From NCBI GenBank assembly GCA_934590165.1, contig CAKTOO010000011.1, positions 1-64,000 on the forward strand: DNA of 64,000 nt. The letters run 5' to 3'. Shown here piece by piece: positions 1-8,303 of the stretch (positions are counted from its first letter, which is position 1; every line of letters begins with the position of its first letter). Made by a program: the position numbers and the translations under genes. The notes under the pieces were generated by a model. The model saw nothing but the letters and a program-made list of their open reading frames with translations, was not told the origin of the DNA and did no database searches. The DNA comes from an uncultured Dysosmobacter sp. (GTDB lineage: Bacteria; Bacillota; Clostridia; Oscillospirales; Oscillospiraceae).

Positions 1-2
1 GC

Positions 3-2078
3 TTACTCCTTCTCGGCCAGAGCCTTCGCCTCGGCGATGGCCTTCTCCTGGGCCGCGGGCGGGCAGTCCTCATAGCGGACGAAATGGAAGGTGAAGCTGC
101 CGCGGCTCTGGGTCATGGACCGCAGGTCGATGGCGTAGCTGCCCATCTCGGCCATGGGCACCTCGGCGGAGATGACCTGGCTGCCGTCGCCGGTGGGGTC
201 CATGCCCATGACACGGCCCCGGCGCTTGTTCAGGTCGCCGATGACATCGCCCATGTAGTTATCGGGCACCGTGACCTTCAGCTCGCCCACAGGCTCCAGC
301 AGGACGGGGTTGGCCTCGGGCAGAGCGGCCTTGTAGGCCAGCTGCGCGGCGGTCTTGAATGCAATTTCAGAGGAGTCCACGGGGTGATAGGAGCCATCAT
401 ACAGCACGGCCTTCAGGTTCACCACGGGATAGCCGGCCAGAGGACCATGGACGCAGGCCTCCCGCAGGCCCTTTTCCACGGCGGGGAAGAAGTTCTTGGG
501 CACGGAGCCGCCGAACACTTCCTCGGCGAAGATCATGTCGTCCTGCTCAGTCTGAGGCTCGAAGCGGATCCACACATCGCCGAACTGGCCGCTGCCGCCG
601 GTCTGCTTCTTATGGCGGCCCTGCTTCTGGACGGTCTTGCGGATCTTCTCACGGTAAGGCACGCGGACGGGCTTCAACTCGGCCTCCACGTTGAAGCGGC
701 TCTTCAGCTTGCTGATAAGCACATCCACCTGCATGTCACCGGCGCCGGAGAGGACCATCTGGTGAGTCTCGCCGTTGTTGACCACGGTGAAGGTGGGATC
801 TTCCTCGTTCAAGCGGGCCAGGCCCTGGGCGATCTTATCCTCCTGGCCCCGGGTCTTGGGCACGATGGCCACGGAGTAGCAGGGCTCGGCGAAGGGGATG
901 TTCTTCAGGGCCACGACCTTACGGGCGTCGCACAGGGTATCGCCGGTCTTGACCTTGTCCATCTTGGCAATGGCGCCAATGTCGCCGCAGCTGAGCTCCT
1001 TGACCTCGGTGGCCTTCTTGCCCCGCATGACATACAGGCGGCCCAGCTTTTCAGAGGCGCCGGTGCGGGCATTGACCATGGGCAGGTCGGGGGTGATGGA
1101 GCCGGAGAGAACCTTTACGAAGGAGTACTTGCCGTACTGGTCGGAGACGGTCTTGAACACGAAGGCGGTGGGCACGCCGCCGGGGGAGACCACGAACTCC
1201 TCGGTTTCACCGTCGGCCTTTGTGGCCTTGTGGTAGTTGCCCTCCATGGGGTTGGGCAGCAGGTCCACGATGTTGTCCATCAGCATCAAGGAGCCCATGC
1301 AGTTGACGGCGGAGCCGCACAGCACGGGGAACAGGCTCAGCTCCCGAACGCCCTGGCGCAGGCCCTGGATCATCTCGGCGTAGGTGAAGTCCTCGCCGCC
1401 GAAGAACTTGTCCATGAACTCCTCGCTGGTCTCGGCCACGGACTCCTTCAGGGCGTCGTTGAACTCGGTGATGACATCCTCCTTGTCGGCGGGAACCTCG
1501 ATCTCCACCCGCTTGAGGTTCTGCATCTCATAGGCGCGCTTGTTCAGCACATCGATGAGGCCGGTGACCTTCTTGTTCTCGTCCCAGATGGGCACCACCA
1601 CGGGGGCGATCTTCTTGCCGAAGCGCTCCCGCAGGGCCTCGAAGGTGGCGTTATAGTCGGAGTTGTCCTCATCGGTCTTGGAAATATAGATAAAGCGGGG
1701 CATATTCCGCTCTTCGCAGTACTTCCACGCCTTCTCCAGACCAACGGACACGCCGTCCTTGGCGGAGCAGACGATGATGGCGGCATCCGCGGCCCGCAGA
1801 GCCTCCATGACCTCACCGGCAAAATCAAACGCGCCCGGGGTATCCAGCACATTGATCCGGCAGCCCTTGTACTCCAGGGGCGCCACAGCGGTGGAAAGGG
1901 AGATCTGGCGCTTGGTCTCCTCGGGATCGTAGTCGCAGACGGTGTTGCCGTCCGCTACACGGCCCATGCGGTCAATAGCGCCGGTCATGTAAAGCAGGCT
2001 CTCTGCCAGGGCGGTCTTACCGTTTCCGCTGTGACCAAGCAGGCAAACGTTGCGGATGTTTTGTACAGAATAGCTCAT
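3..2078 (-). CDS. Elongation factor G paralogue (EF-G-like translational GTPase)
   Basis: This 691-residue protein has the full EF-G layout: G domain, domain II, and the domain III-V region ending in the EF-G C-terminal fold. G1 reads GHSGNGKT (residues 15-22) and the G4 position reads SKTD. EF-G moves tRNA and mRNA through the ribosome or splits ribosomes during recycling. Switch II reads DTPGAFDF (79-86), whereas canonical EF-G has DTPGHVDF, so the catalytic-histidine position is alanine. That points to a specialised paralogue rather than the housekeeping fusA. The start at 2078 is chosen because AAGGAG lies just upstream; an open frame continues 37 codons further but has no ribosome binding site. 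The gene is monocistronic, with a promoter at 2181-2209. Family assignment is firm; the cellular role is inferred. Confidence 0.9.
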   Translation of the reverse strand: MSYSVQNIRNVCLLGHSGNGKTALAESLLYMTGAIDRMGRVADGNTVCDYDPEETKRQISLSTAVAPLEYKGCRINVLDTPGAFDFAGEVMEALRAADAAIIVCSAKDGVSVGLEKAWKYCEERNMPRFIYISKTDEDNSDYNATFEALRERFGKKIAPVVVPIWDENKKVTGLIDVLNKRAYEMQNLKRVEIEVPADKEDVITEFNDALKESVAETSEEFMDKFFGGEDFTYAEMIQGLRQGVRELSLFPVLCGSAVNCMGSLMLMDNIVDLLPNPMEGNYHKATKADGETEEFVVSPGGVPTAFVFKTVSDQYGKYSFVKVLSGSITPDLPMVNARTGASEKLGRLYVMRGKKATEVKELSCGDIGAIAKMDKVKTGDTLCDARKVVALKNIPFAEPCYSVAIVPKTRGQEDKIAQGLARLNEEDPTFTVVNNGETHQMVLSGAGDMQVDVLISKLKSRFNVEAELKPVRVPYREKIRKTVQKQGRHKKQTGGSGQFGDVWIRFEPQTEQDDMIFAEEVFGGSVPKNFFPAVEKGLREACVHGPLAGYPVVNLKAVLYDGSYHPVDSSEIAFKTAAQLAYKAALPEANPVLLEPVGELKVTVPDNYMGDVIGDLNKRRGRVMGMDPTGDGSQVISAEVPMAEMGSYAIDLRSMTQSRGSFTFHFVRYEDCPPAAQEKAIAEAKALAEKE

Positions 2079-2180
2079 GTTCTTTCCACTCCTTAATGAT
2101 AGGGCTGTTGATCGGCCCAGGGCGTGCCGCCGGGCCGTGATAGGTCGCATTGACAAGATGTCAGATTGCCTAATGTAGAA

Positions 2181-2209
2181 ATTATACAACGTTTACCCGG
2201 GCAATACAA
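2181..2209 (-). promoter_or_regulatory. Sigma-A-type promoter of the EF-G-like gene
   Basis: On the minus strand TTGTAT and TATAAT are separated by 17 bp. Transcription would start near 2174 and leave a leader of about 95 nt that can form a GC hairpin (2115-2139). Confidence 0.6.
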
Positions 2210-2280
2210 CTAAAATTTTGGCAGGTTCTACATTTTGGGCATGAGGGAGAAAAATCACGTCAAAATTTTAGCAAAGGCGC

Positions 2281-2321
2281 AAAAAAAGAGGCATTCCCGG
2301 CGGAAAATCCGCCCGGATGCA
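2281..2321 (-). terminator. Intrinsic terminator after the P-ATPase-like gene
   Basis: Read on the minus strand, a GC-rich stem with a TTT loop is followed by TCTTTTTTT. A second dyad (AAGCCGCC/GGCGGCTT, 2325-2353) sits just before it. Confidence 0.6.
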
Positions 2322-2373
2322 GAGAAGCCGCCCAGGCTCTGCCCCGGCGGCTTTTCCGTTTTTTGTTTCATGA

Positions 2374-4476
2374 TCAATACCGGCCTGTCCAGTCTGTCAA
2401 AAGCAGCACCGGCAGGACCCACAAAAGCAAAAACAACAGCAGGGTCAGGGACGTCATCAGCGTGTACTTCCCCAAAAACGCCATGTAAAAGGCCAACAGG
2501 GTGCCCGCCGCGCTGCCCAGCAGGGACAGCGCCAGCCCCCGGCGCACCGCCCGGCACAGCCGGTGGCTGCCCACCACGGTCTCGGCGTAGGGCAGCAAGC
2601 CCTCCCGGAACAGCAGGGCCCGGGGCAGTCCCCGGTCCTGCTCCGCCTCGCTGAGGGCCACCCGGGCGCTGAGGTCCGGGTACTCCACCTTCACCCCCTT
2701 GTGGAACTTCCGCTTCAGCAGCGCCGGGGTGATGTTGGGATCCCGTGCGGCCAGGATGGGAGTAATATGGCTGCGGCGCATCATCCGCAGGGCAAAGTCC
2801 ACGTTTTCCGCCGCGTTGTACTTCACGGCGAAGACGGCGGCCAGCTGGCGGTCCACCGCCAGGAACACGCCGGTCTTCAAATTGATGCCGCCGGGAAGGC
2901 GGACATCCATCTTCCGCATGAAGGAGGCGGTGCCCAGCAGCACGGACTCCCCGTGGATGGTGGCGGAATAGCCGCCCTCCTCGTAAAAGCTGAAATCCAC
3001 CGCTTCCTCATAACGCCCCCCCTCGCTGCGGATGAGGCCGTCGAACAGCCGCTCCAGGCCGCAGCCGGCACAGCGGGCCAGGGTGGCGGCATAGGAGGCC
3101 GCCTTGGAAAGCTCCTCGCCGAACACCTTCACACCGTTGAGCTGTATGGTGCCCGGGGGAAACAGGTCGGTGTCCGTCACGATCATGCAGCGGCGGCCGG
3201 CGATTTTTTCAGCGCCCCGCCAGCCGGCCACGGCGCTGCCGGCCTTTTGCAGGTGGCGGGCCAGGCGGGACCATGGCAGGCTCCAGCTGAGGGGCAGGGT
3301 AAACGTGGCCCCCGCCGCCAAAATGGCGGACCAGTTCAGCAGAAAATCGCTGCCCCGGCCCTGTCCCAGGGAGCTGAGCCCCGCGAACACAAAAGAGGCC
3401 ATGAGCACCACCGGCAAAAGCGCCGTCTGCCACAGGACGCCGCCGTCATCAGCGGCGGCAGCCGTGTAAAAGCCCGGCACGGCGCCCCGCTGCTTGCAGG
3501 CGCCCTTCTCCGTCTCCGTCACCAGATACGGCGGCTCGTCGTCCACAGCGGCGGAGCGGAACGTGTCATAGGCGCCCCGGCTCCGCTGAGCCAGGCCCCA
3601 CTGGGCAAAGGCCAGGCCCATGGCGCTGACGGCGGCATAGGGCGTCACCGCCGTCCGCTCCGGCAGCAGCAGCACGGACATGCAGTCCAGGGCGGACACC
3701 ACGGCGGAAAGAGAAATCAAAAGCTCCCCGGTGCAGCGCTTCCGGGCCAGCAGCCGCAGCCCCTCCGCAAACACCTGATGGGTCAGCAGCACGGACAGCG
3801 CCAGACACACCAGCAGGGCCAATGCCTGGTTTCGCAGGGAGTCGGACCACCAGGGCACCGTCACTCCGTAAGCCTGGGCCCCCAGCACCAGCACCGGTGC
3901 CAGCGCCATGGCAAAGGCCCCCGGCACCAGCCCTTTCCTGCTTTGATACTGGCTGCGGCTCAGGTCCGCCGCCTCGGAAAGCGGCATTTCCGGGCCGATG
4001 GGCTCCTCCTCTTCCTCCGGCTCCTCCTCCGGCTCCGGAGCGGCGTACAGCTCCTCCGTGTCCCGGAGGGGCTTGCGGGAGAACAGCCCCCGCCGGGGCC
4101 GCAGCAGCGGCTCCCGGTTTTCCTCCATGACGGCGTCCACGGTACTGCCCACCACCTCCTCCAGGGAGATGGGGTGGGGCGCCCGGGGCAGCTCCTGTTC
4201 CAGGTCCGGCTGCCGGTCCCGGGACTGCGGCGCTTCCGCCGCGGGCTCCGTCTGCGTTTCCGGAGCCTTCGGCGGCCGCTCGGGAGCGCGCTCCTCCTGA
4301 AACACCGGCTCCGGGCCGGGATTCACCTGGGCCTCCACATCCCGCAGGATCTGCTGCTTGCGGCCGCCGCCGTATTCCGCCAGGATCTCCTCCAGGGAGA
4401 AATCGCCGTCCGCCGGCACGGATGTGCCGGCGGTCAGGTCCTCATATTGGTTTTTCTTCTCATCCTTGGGAGCCAT
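2374..4476 (-). CDS. Large membrane protein resembling a degenerate P-type ATPase
   Basis: The protein has 700 residues. Residues 1-180 are acidic, Pro/Glu-rich and probably disordered, with two SLEE[IV] motifs (28-31, 104-107). Membrane segments follow at about 185-205, 217-240, 255-272, 278-298, 350-370, 377-400, 645-668 and 672-695. The soluble part (about 410-640) reads like a P-type ATPase P/N region: VLLGTASFM resembles the vlvG..lm motif and ILAARDPNITPAL resembles mltGDn..tA. However, DKTGT is replaced by DTDLFPPGT (435-443), the GDGxND loop is missing, and no TGE is visible in the short actuator-like loop. It is therefore probably not a working pump; a sensor or scaffold role would be a guess. 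Start ATG 4476 has AGAGG seven bases upstream; a TTG at 4482 is too close to that site. Confidence 0.6.
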   Translation of the reverse strand: MAPKDEKKNQYEDLTAGTSVPADGDFSLEEILAEYGGGRKQQILRDVEAQVNPGPEPVFQEERAPERPPKAPETQTEPAAEAPQSRDRQPDLEQELPRAPHPISLEEVVGSTVDAVMEENREPLLRPRRGLFSRKPLRDTEELYAAPEPEEEPEEEEEPIGPEMPLSEAADLSRSQYQSRKGLVPGAFAMALAPVLVLGAQAYGVTVPWWSDSLRNQALALLVCLALSVLLTHQVFAEGLRLLARKRCTGELLISLSAVVSALDCMSVLLLPERTAVTPYAAVSAMGLAFAQWGLAQRSRGAYDTFRSAAVDDEPPYLVTETEKGACKQRGAVPGFYTAAAADDGGVLWQTALLPVVLMASFVFAGLSSLGQGRGSDFLLNWSAILAAGATFTLPLSWSLPWSRLARHLQKAGSAVAGWRGAEKIAGRRCMIVTDTDLFPPGTIQLNGVKVFGEELSKAASYAATLARCAGCGLERLFDGLIRSEGGRYEEAVDFSFYEEGGYSATIHGESVLLGTASFMRKMDVRLPGGINLKTGVFLAVDRQLAAVFAVKYNAAENVDFALRMMRRSHITPILAARDPNITPALLKRKFHKGVKVEYPDLSARVALSEAEQDRGLPRALLFREGLLPYAETVVGSHRLCRAVRRGLALSLLGSAAGTLLAFYMAFLGKYTLMTSLTLLLFLLLWVLPVLLLTDWTGRY

Positions 4477-4498
4477 GGTCAACCTCTTTCGTTCCCGT

Positions 4499-5269
4499 TT
4501 ACTGCAAACGCTGGCGCACCGCCTCGTACAGCAGGATGGCCGCCGCCGCGGAGGCGTTCAGGGAGTCCATGCGTCCCTTCATGGGAATGCTCACCAAAAA
4601 GTCACAGTTCTCCTCCGCCAGGCGGGTCATACCGTCGCCCTCGCTGCCGATGACGATGGCGGCGGGGCCCTTCAGGTCCGCGTCATAAAGCGTGGTATTT
4701 CCCCGGGCGGAGGTGCCGAACACCCACACGCCCTGTTTTTTCAGGTCCTTCAGCAGGGCTGGGATGTTGGGGACCCGGGCCACGGGCATATAGGCCACGG
4801 CGCCGGCGGAGGTCTTCGCCACCACGGCGGTGAGGCCGGCGCTGCGGCGCTTGGGAATGATGACGCCGTGGGCGCCGGCGCAGGAGGCGGTGCGGATGAT
4901 GGCCCCCAGGTTGTGGGGATCGGAGATCTCGTCGCACACCACCAGCAGCGGCGCCTCTCCCCGGTCGGCGGCGCTTTGGAGCATACTCTCCACGCTGACA
5001 TACTCCCGCACCGCCGCCAGGGCGATGACACCCTGGTGGGCGTGGGTGCGGCTCATGCCGTCCAGCTTGCGCTTGTCGGCCTCCACCACCACGATGCCGG
5101 CGGACCGGGCCTTGGAGGCGATGTGGCCCAGGGTCTTGTCCGTCTCGCCCTTCTGCAGGTAGATCTTGTCGATGGCGCCGCCGGCCCGCAGGGCCTCGAT
5201 AACGGCGTTGCGGCCCTCGATGATGCCGTCGGCCTCGGCGGTCAGCTCGTTTTTCTTCTGTTCGTCCAT
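4499..5269 (-). CDS. rlmB: 23S rRNA 2'-O-methyltransferase, RlmB/TrmH family
   Basis: This 256-residue SPOUT methyltransferase has an N-terminal substrate-binding domain (IIEGRNAVIEAL, about 16-27) and the C-terminal knotted SpoU domain. The three SpoU motifs are visible: NLGAIIRTA, VIGSEGDGM and SIPMKGRMDSLNASAA. The family methylates the ribose of a guanosine in 23S rRNA (G2251 in E. coli) using SAM. Start 5269 is preceded by GGGAGA; the upstream in-frame extension lacks a binding site. The stop lies 22 bp before the next minus gene, so the two are probably co-transcribed. A related TrmH-family target cannot be excluded. Confidence 0.9.
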   Translation of the reverse strand: MDEQKKNELTAEADGIIEGRNAVIEALRAGGAIDKIYLQKGETDKTLGHIASKARSAGIVVVEADKRKLDGMSRTHAHQGVIALAAVREYVSVESMLQSAADRGEAPLLVVCDEISDPHNLGAIIRTASCAGAHGVIIPKRRSAGLTAVVAKTSAGAVAYMPVARVPNIPALLKDLKKQGVWVFGTSARGNTTLYDADLKGPAAIVIGSEGDGMTRLAEENCDFLVSIPMKGRMDSLNASAAAAILLYEAVRQRLQ

Positions 5270-5307
5270 AATGTCTCCCTCAAAAATTTTTTCGACATTC
5301 GTGTTGT

Positions 5308-5336
5308 AGTATACCATATATGAGGGCCACAATAAA
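5308..5336 (-). promoter_or_regulatory. Promoter of rlmB
   Basis: The minus strand carries TATACT preceded by TGG (extended -10). A weak -35, TTTATT, lies 17 bp upstream. The promoter is divergent from that of ftsH. Confidence 0.45.
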
Positions 5337-5378
5337 GCTAAATTTACAGAAACTTCATCAAAAAAGCCGTCCCCGTCC

Positions 5379-5407
5379 TTGTGGGTACGCCGCTTCTGTG
5401 GTATACT
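5379..5407 (+). promoter_or_regulatory. Promoter of ftsH
   Basis: TTGTGG, 17 bp, TATACT, with TGG immediately before the -10 (extended -10). It lies about 50 bp upstream of the ftsH start. Confidence 0.55.
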
Positions 5408-5455
5408 GCGTAGTAAATTTTAAAGGTCTGTTTTCCTTGAAAGGAGTTTCGATAC

Positions 5456-7675
5456 ATGAATCCAAATGATAACAAGAACCGCCAAAACGGCGGGAAGAAC
5501 AACAACAGCGGCGGCAGCGGCAACTGGCGGGGCGTTTTCTCCCTGGTGTGCTGGGCGCTGCTGCTGACCATTGTCATCAACACCGCCTCCGCATACCTGG
5601 GCAGCGCCGGCCGCCAGGCCTCCTCCGTCGCCATTGAAAACAGTCAGTTCGTGGACATGGTGGAGCACGGTCAGGTGGAGCGGGTGGACATCAGCAATTC
5701 CGAGGACATCCTCATCATCACCCCCAAGGACGGCTACGTCTACACCGGCAGCGACGGCGTGGCCTACACCAAGAGCAAGGACGCCCAGGGCCACGACTGC
5801 TATACGTACACCGACGCCGCTGGGCAAAAGCAGCAAACGAACCTGAGCCTGTTCACCGTGCAGATCCGCTCCAATGACGAGGTGGTGAAGCTGCTGGATG
5901 AATATGATGTGGAATACGACCAGGCCTACCAGGCCAAGATGAACCCCCTGCTGTCCGCCTTCATCGAGCTGGTGCTTCCTTTCGTGCTCATCATGCTCAT
6001 GTTCTCCATCGCCATGCGGTGGATGAGCAAAAAGGGCGGCTTCGGCGGCATGGGCGGCATCGGCGGCGTGGGCAAATCCAACGCCAAGGTGTATATGGAA
6101 AAATCCACCGGCGTTACCTTTGCCGATGTGGCCGGCCAGGACGAGGCCAAGGAATCCCTGACGGAGATCATCGACTTCCTCCACAACCCCGGAAAGTATA
6201 CGGAGATCGGCGCCAAGCTCCCCAAGGGCGCGCTGCTGGTGGGCCCTCCGGGCACCGGCAAGACGCTGCTGGCCAAGGCCGTGGCCGGCGAGGCCAACGT
6301 TCCCTTCTTCTCCATTTCCGGCTCCGATTTTGTGGAGATGTTCGTAGGCGTGGGCGCCAGCCGTGTCCGGGACCTCTTTAAGGAGGCCAGCAAGGTGGCT
6401 CCCTGCATCGTCTTTATCGACGAGATCGACACCATCGGCAAATCCCGCGACAACCGCATGGGCGGCAACGACGAGCGGGAGCAGACACTGAATCAGCTGC
6501 TGGCGGAGATGGACGGCTTCGACCCCACCAAGGGCGTCATCCTGCTGGCGGCCACCAACCGTCCCGAGGTGCTGGACCAGGCGCTGCTGCGGCCCGGCCG
6601 TTTTGACCGCCGCATCATCATCGACCGGCCCAACCTGGCGGGCCGTCTGGCCACCCTCCAGGTCCACACCCGGAACATCAAGCTGGGCGAGGATGTGAAC
6701 CTGAAAAAGGTGGCCCTGGCCACCGCCGGCTGCGTGGGCGCGGACCTTGCCAACCTGGTGAACGAGGCCGCCCTGCGGGCTGTCCGCAAGGGCCGCAAGG
6801 TGGTCACCCAGGAGGACCTGCTGGCCGCTTTCGAGCTGGTCATCGCCGGCACGGAGAAAAAGGGCAGCGTCCTGACGGAGTTTGAGAAAAAGCTGGTGGC
6901 ATACCACGAGGTGGGTCACGCCATGGTGGCCTACAAGCAGAAAAACACCGAGCCGGTACAGAAGATCACCATCGTCCCCCACACCCAGGGCTCCCTGGGC
7001 TACACGCTGCTGATGCCCGAGGAGGACAAGACGGAGCTGCGCACCAAGGACGAGCTGATGGCCAAGATCACCGTGTCCATGGGCGGCCGTGCCGCCGAGG
7101 AAGTGGTGATGAACACCATGACCAACGGCGCGTCCCAGGATATCCAGGACGCCACTTCCGTGGCCCGGAACATGGTGGCCATGTTCGGCATGAGCGAGGA
7201 GTTCGGCATGATGGCCCTGGCCTCCCGCCGCAACCAGTATCTAGACGGCGGCTACGGCATGGACTGCGCCCAGGACACCGCCGCCCAGATGGACAAGGCC
7301 GTGAAGGAAATTTTGGACAAGTGCTATCAGGACGCCGTGGAGATCCTGAAGGACAACCGGGAGGATATGGACAAGGTGGTGGCATACCTGCTGGAGAAGG
7401 AGACCATCACCGGTGCCGAGATGGTGGCCATCATCGAGGGCCGGGACCCGGAGCTGGTGGACGATCCCTATGCCTCCACCAACACCCAGGGCAAGAGCTT
7501 CCGCCCCTCCGTGCCGGAGAGCATCGAGCCCGCCGCCAAAAAGGTCCACATGATCTCCCAGAAGATCGAGGCCCCTGAAGAGCCCGCTGAAAAAGAATCC
7601 GATCCGGAAGCTCCCGCCCCGGAGCCTCCCAAGGTTCAGGGCCCTTCCGATTCCGGAGAACCGCCTCAGGAGTAA
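5456..7675 (+). CDS. ftsH: ATP-dependent zinc metalloprotease FtsH
   Basis: FtsH is a membrane-bound AAA+ protease that extracts and degrades misfolded or regulatory membrane proteins. The 739-residue protein has TM segments at about 27-47 and 168-187 flanking an extracytoplasmic domain. Walker A is GPPGTGKT (263-270), Walker B is VFIDEID (about 319-325), the second region of homology contains NRPEVLDQALLRPGRFDR, and the zinc site is HEVGH (484-488; HEAGH is more usual, and the middle residue is not a ligand). A low-complexity Pro/Glu tail of about 60 residues follows the protease domain. AAGGAG precedes ATG 5456. A strong hairpin terminator follows, so the gene stands alone. Confidence 0.97.
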   Translation: MNPNDNKNRQNGGKNNNSGGSGNWRGVFSLVCWALLLTIVINTASAYLGSAGRQASSVAIENSQFVDMVEHGQVERVDISNSEDILIITPKDGYVYTGSDGVAYTKSKDAQGHDCYTYTDAAGQKQQTNLSLFTVQIRSNDEVVKLLDEYDVEYDQAYQAKMNPLLSAFIELVLPFVLIMLMFSIAMRWMSKKGGFGGMGGIGGVGKSNAKVYMEKSTGVTFADVAGQDEAKESLTEIIDFLHNPGKYTEIGAKLPKGALLVGPPGTGKTLLAKAVAGEANVPFFSISGSDFVEMFVGVGASRVRDLFKEASKVAPCIVFIDEIDTIGKSRDNRMGGNDEREQTLNQLLAEMDGFDPTKGVILLAATNRPEVLDQALLRPGRFDRRIIIDRPNLAGRLATLQVHTRNIKLGEDVNLKKVALATAGCVGADLANLVNEAALRAVRKGRKVVTQEDLLAAFELVIAGTEKKGSVLTEFEKKLVAYHEVGHAMVAYKQKNTEPVQKITIVPHTQGSLGYTLLMPEEDKTELRTKDELMAKITVSMGGRAAEEVVMNTMTNGASQDIQDATSVARNMVAMFGMSEEFGMMALASRRNQYLDGGYGMDCAQDTAAQMDKAVKEILDKCYQDAVEILKDNREDMDKVVAYLLEKETITGAEMVAIIEGRDPELVDDPYASTNTQGKSFRPSVPESIEPAAKKVHMISQKIEAPEEPAEKESDPEAPAPEPPKVQGPSDSGEPPQE

Positions 7676-7681
7676 TGCCAA

Positions 7682-7716
7682 AAGCGGCGCGCCTTCAACA
7701 CGGCGCGCCGCTTCTT
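7682..7716 (+). terminator. Terminator after ftsH
   Basis: A perfect 12-bp stem (AAGCGGCGCGCC and its complement) with an 8-nt loop is followed by a short T-rich tail. Confidence 0.7.
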
Positions 7717-7736
7717 AGAAAGAGAGGAATGATTCC

Positions 7737-8261
7737 ATGATCCGACTTGCCACCGCCGCAGACCTGCCCGCCGTGGCCGCCATTTACGACGCCATTTTAG
7801 ACAGGGAGGCGAAAGCCGGCGTTTCCTACACCAACTGGCAAAAGGGCAAATACCCCACGCTGGACACCGCCAAGGGCATTTTGGAGGCCGGCACCCTGTA
7901 TGTGGGCGCCGACGAGGACGGCACTGTCTGGGGCAGCATGAATCTCAACGGCTGCCAACTGCCGGAATATGCCAAGATCGACTGGTCCATCCCAGCCGCA
8001 GACAGCCAGGTAGCCGTCATCCACACTCTGACCGTTCATCCGGACTGCATGGGCCGTGGCCTTGCCCGCCAAATGATCGCCTTTGCCGAGGACACCGCCC
8101 GCGCCCAGGGCAAGACCGTCATGCGCTTTGACACCTGGGAGCACAATGAGCCCGCCAACCACCTGTACCCCGCCATAGGCTACCGCTTTGTGGGCTCCAC
8201 GGATTTTTTCTTCATGGGTTATACCCACTCCGTTTTGAACCTGTACGAAAAAGCCCTGTAA
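7737..8261 (+). CDS. GNAT family N-acetyltransferase
   Basis: This 174-residue single-domain protein begins with the typical IRLATAADLPAVAAIY start of GNAT enzymes. It has the acetyl-CoA loop HPDCMGRGLARQMI (about 99-112, motif A) and ends with a motif-B-like NHLYPAIGYRFVG. The family transfers an acetyl group from acetyl-CoA to an amine; the substrate cannot be read from the sequence. AGAGAGGAA precedes ATG 7737. The gene lies between the ftsH terminator and a bidirectional terminator, so it is a single-gene unit. Its own promoter was not clear. Confidence 0.88.
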   Translation: MIRLATAADLPAVAAIYDAILDREAKAGVSYTNWQKGKYPTLDTAKGILEAGTLYVGADEDGTVWGSMNLNGCQLPEYAKIDWSIPAADSQVAVIHTLTVHPDCMGRGLARQMIAFAEDTARAQGKTVMRFDTWEHNEPANHLYPAIGYRFVGSTDFFFMGYTHSVLNLYEKAL

Positions 8262-8272
8262 AAGCGCAAAAA

Positions 8273-8303
8273 CGCCGGCATGGAATCCATGCCGGTGTTT
8301 TTT
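8273..8303. terminator. Bidirectional terminator between the GNAT and MATE genes
   Basis: The stem CCGGCATGGA/TCCATGCCGG, extended by three more pairs, is flanked by A-rich sequence on the left and TTTTTT on the right. It can serve both converging genes. Confidence 0.85.

Noticed and set aside
84..2096. Long plus-strand open frame over the EF-G-like gene
   Set aside because: It is antisense to a conserved GTPase; its length comes from high GC in third positions. The same applies to long shadows at 2563-4653, 17867-19870 and 48933-51341.
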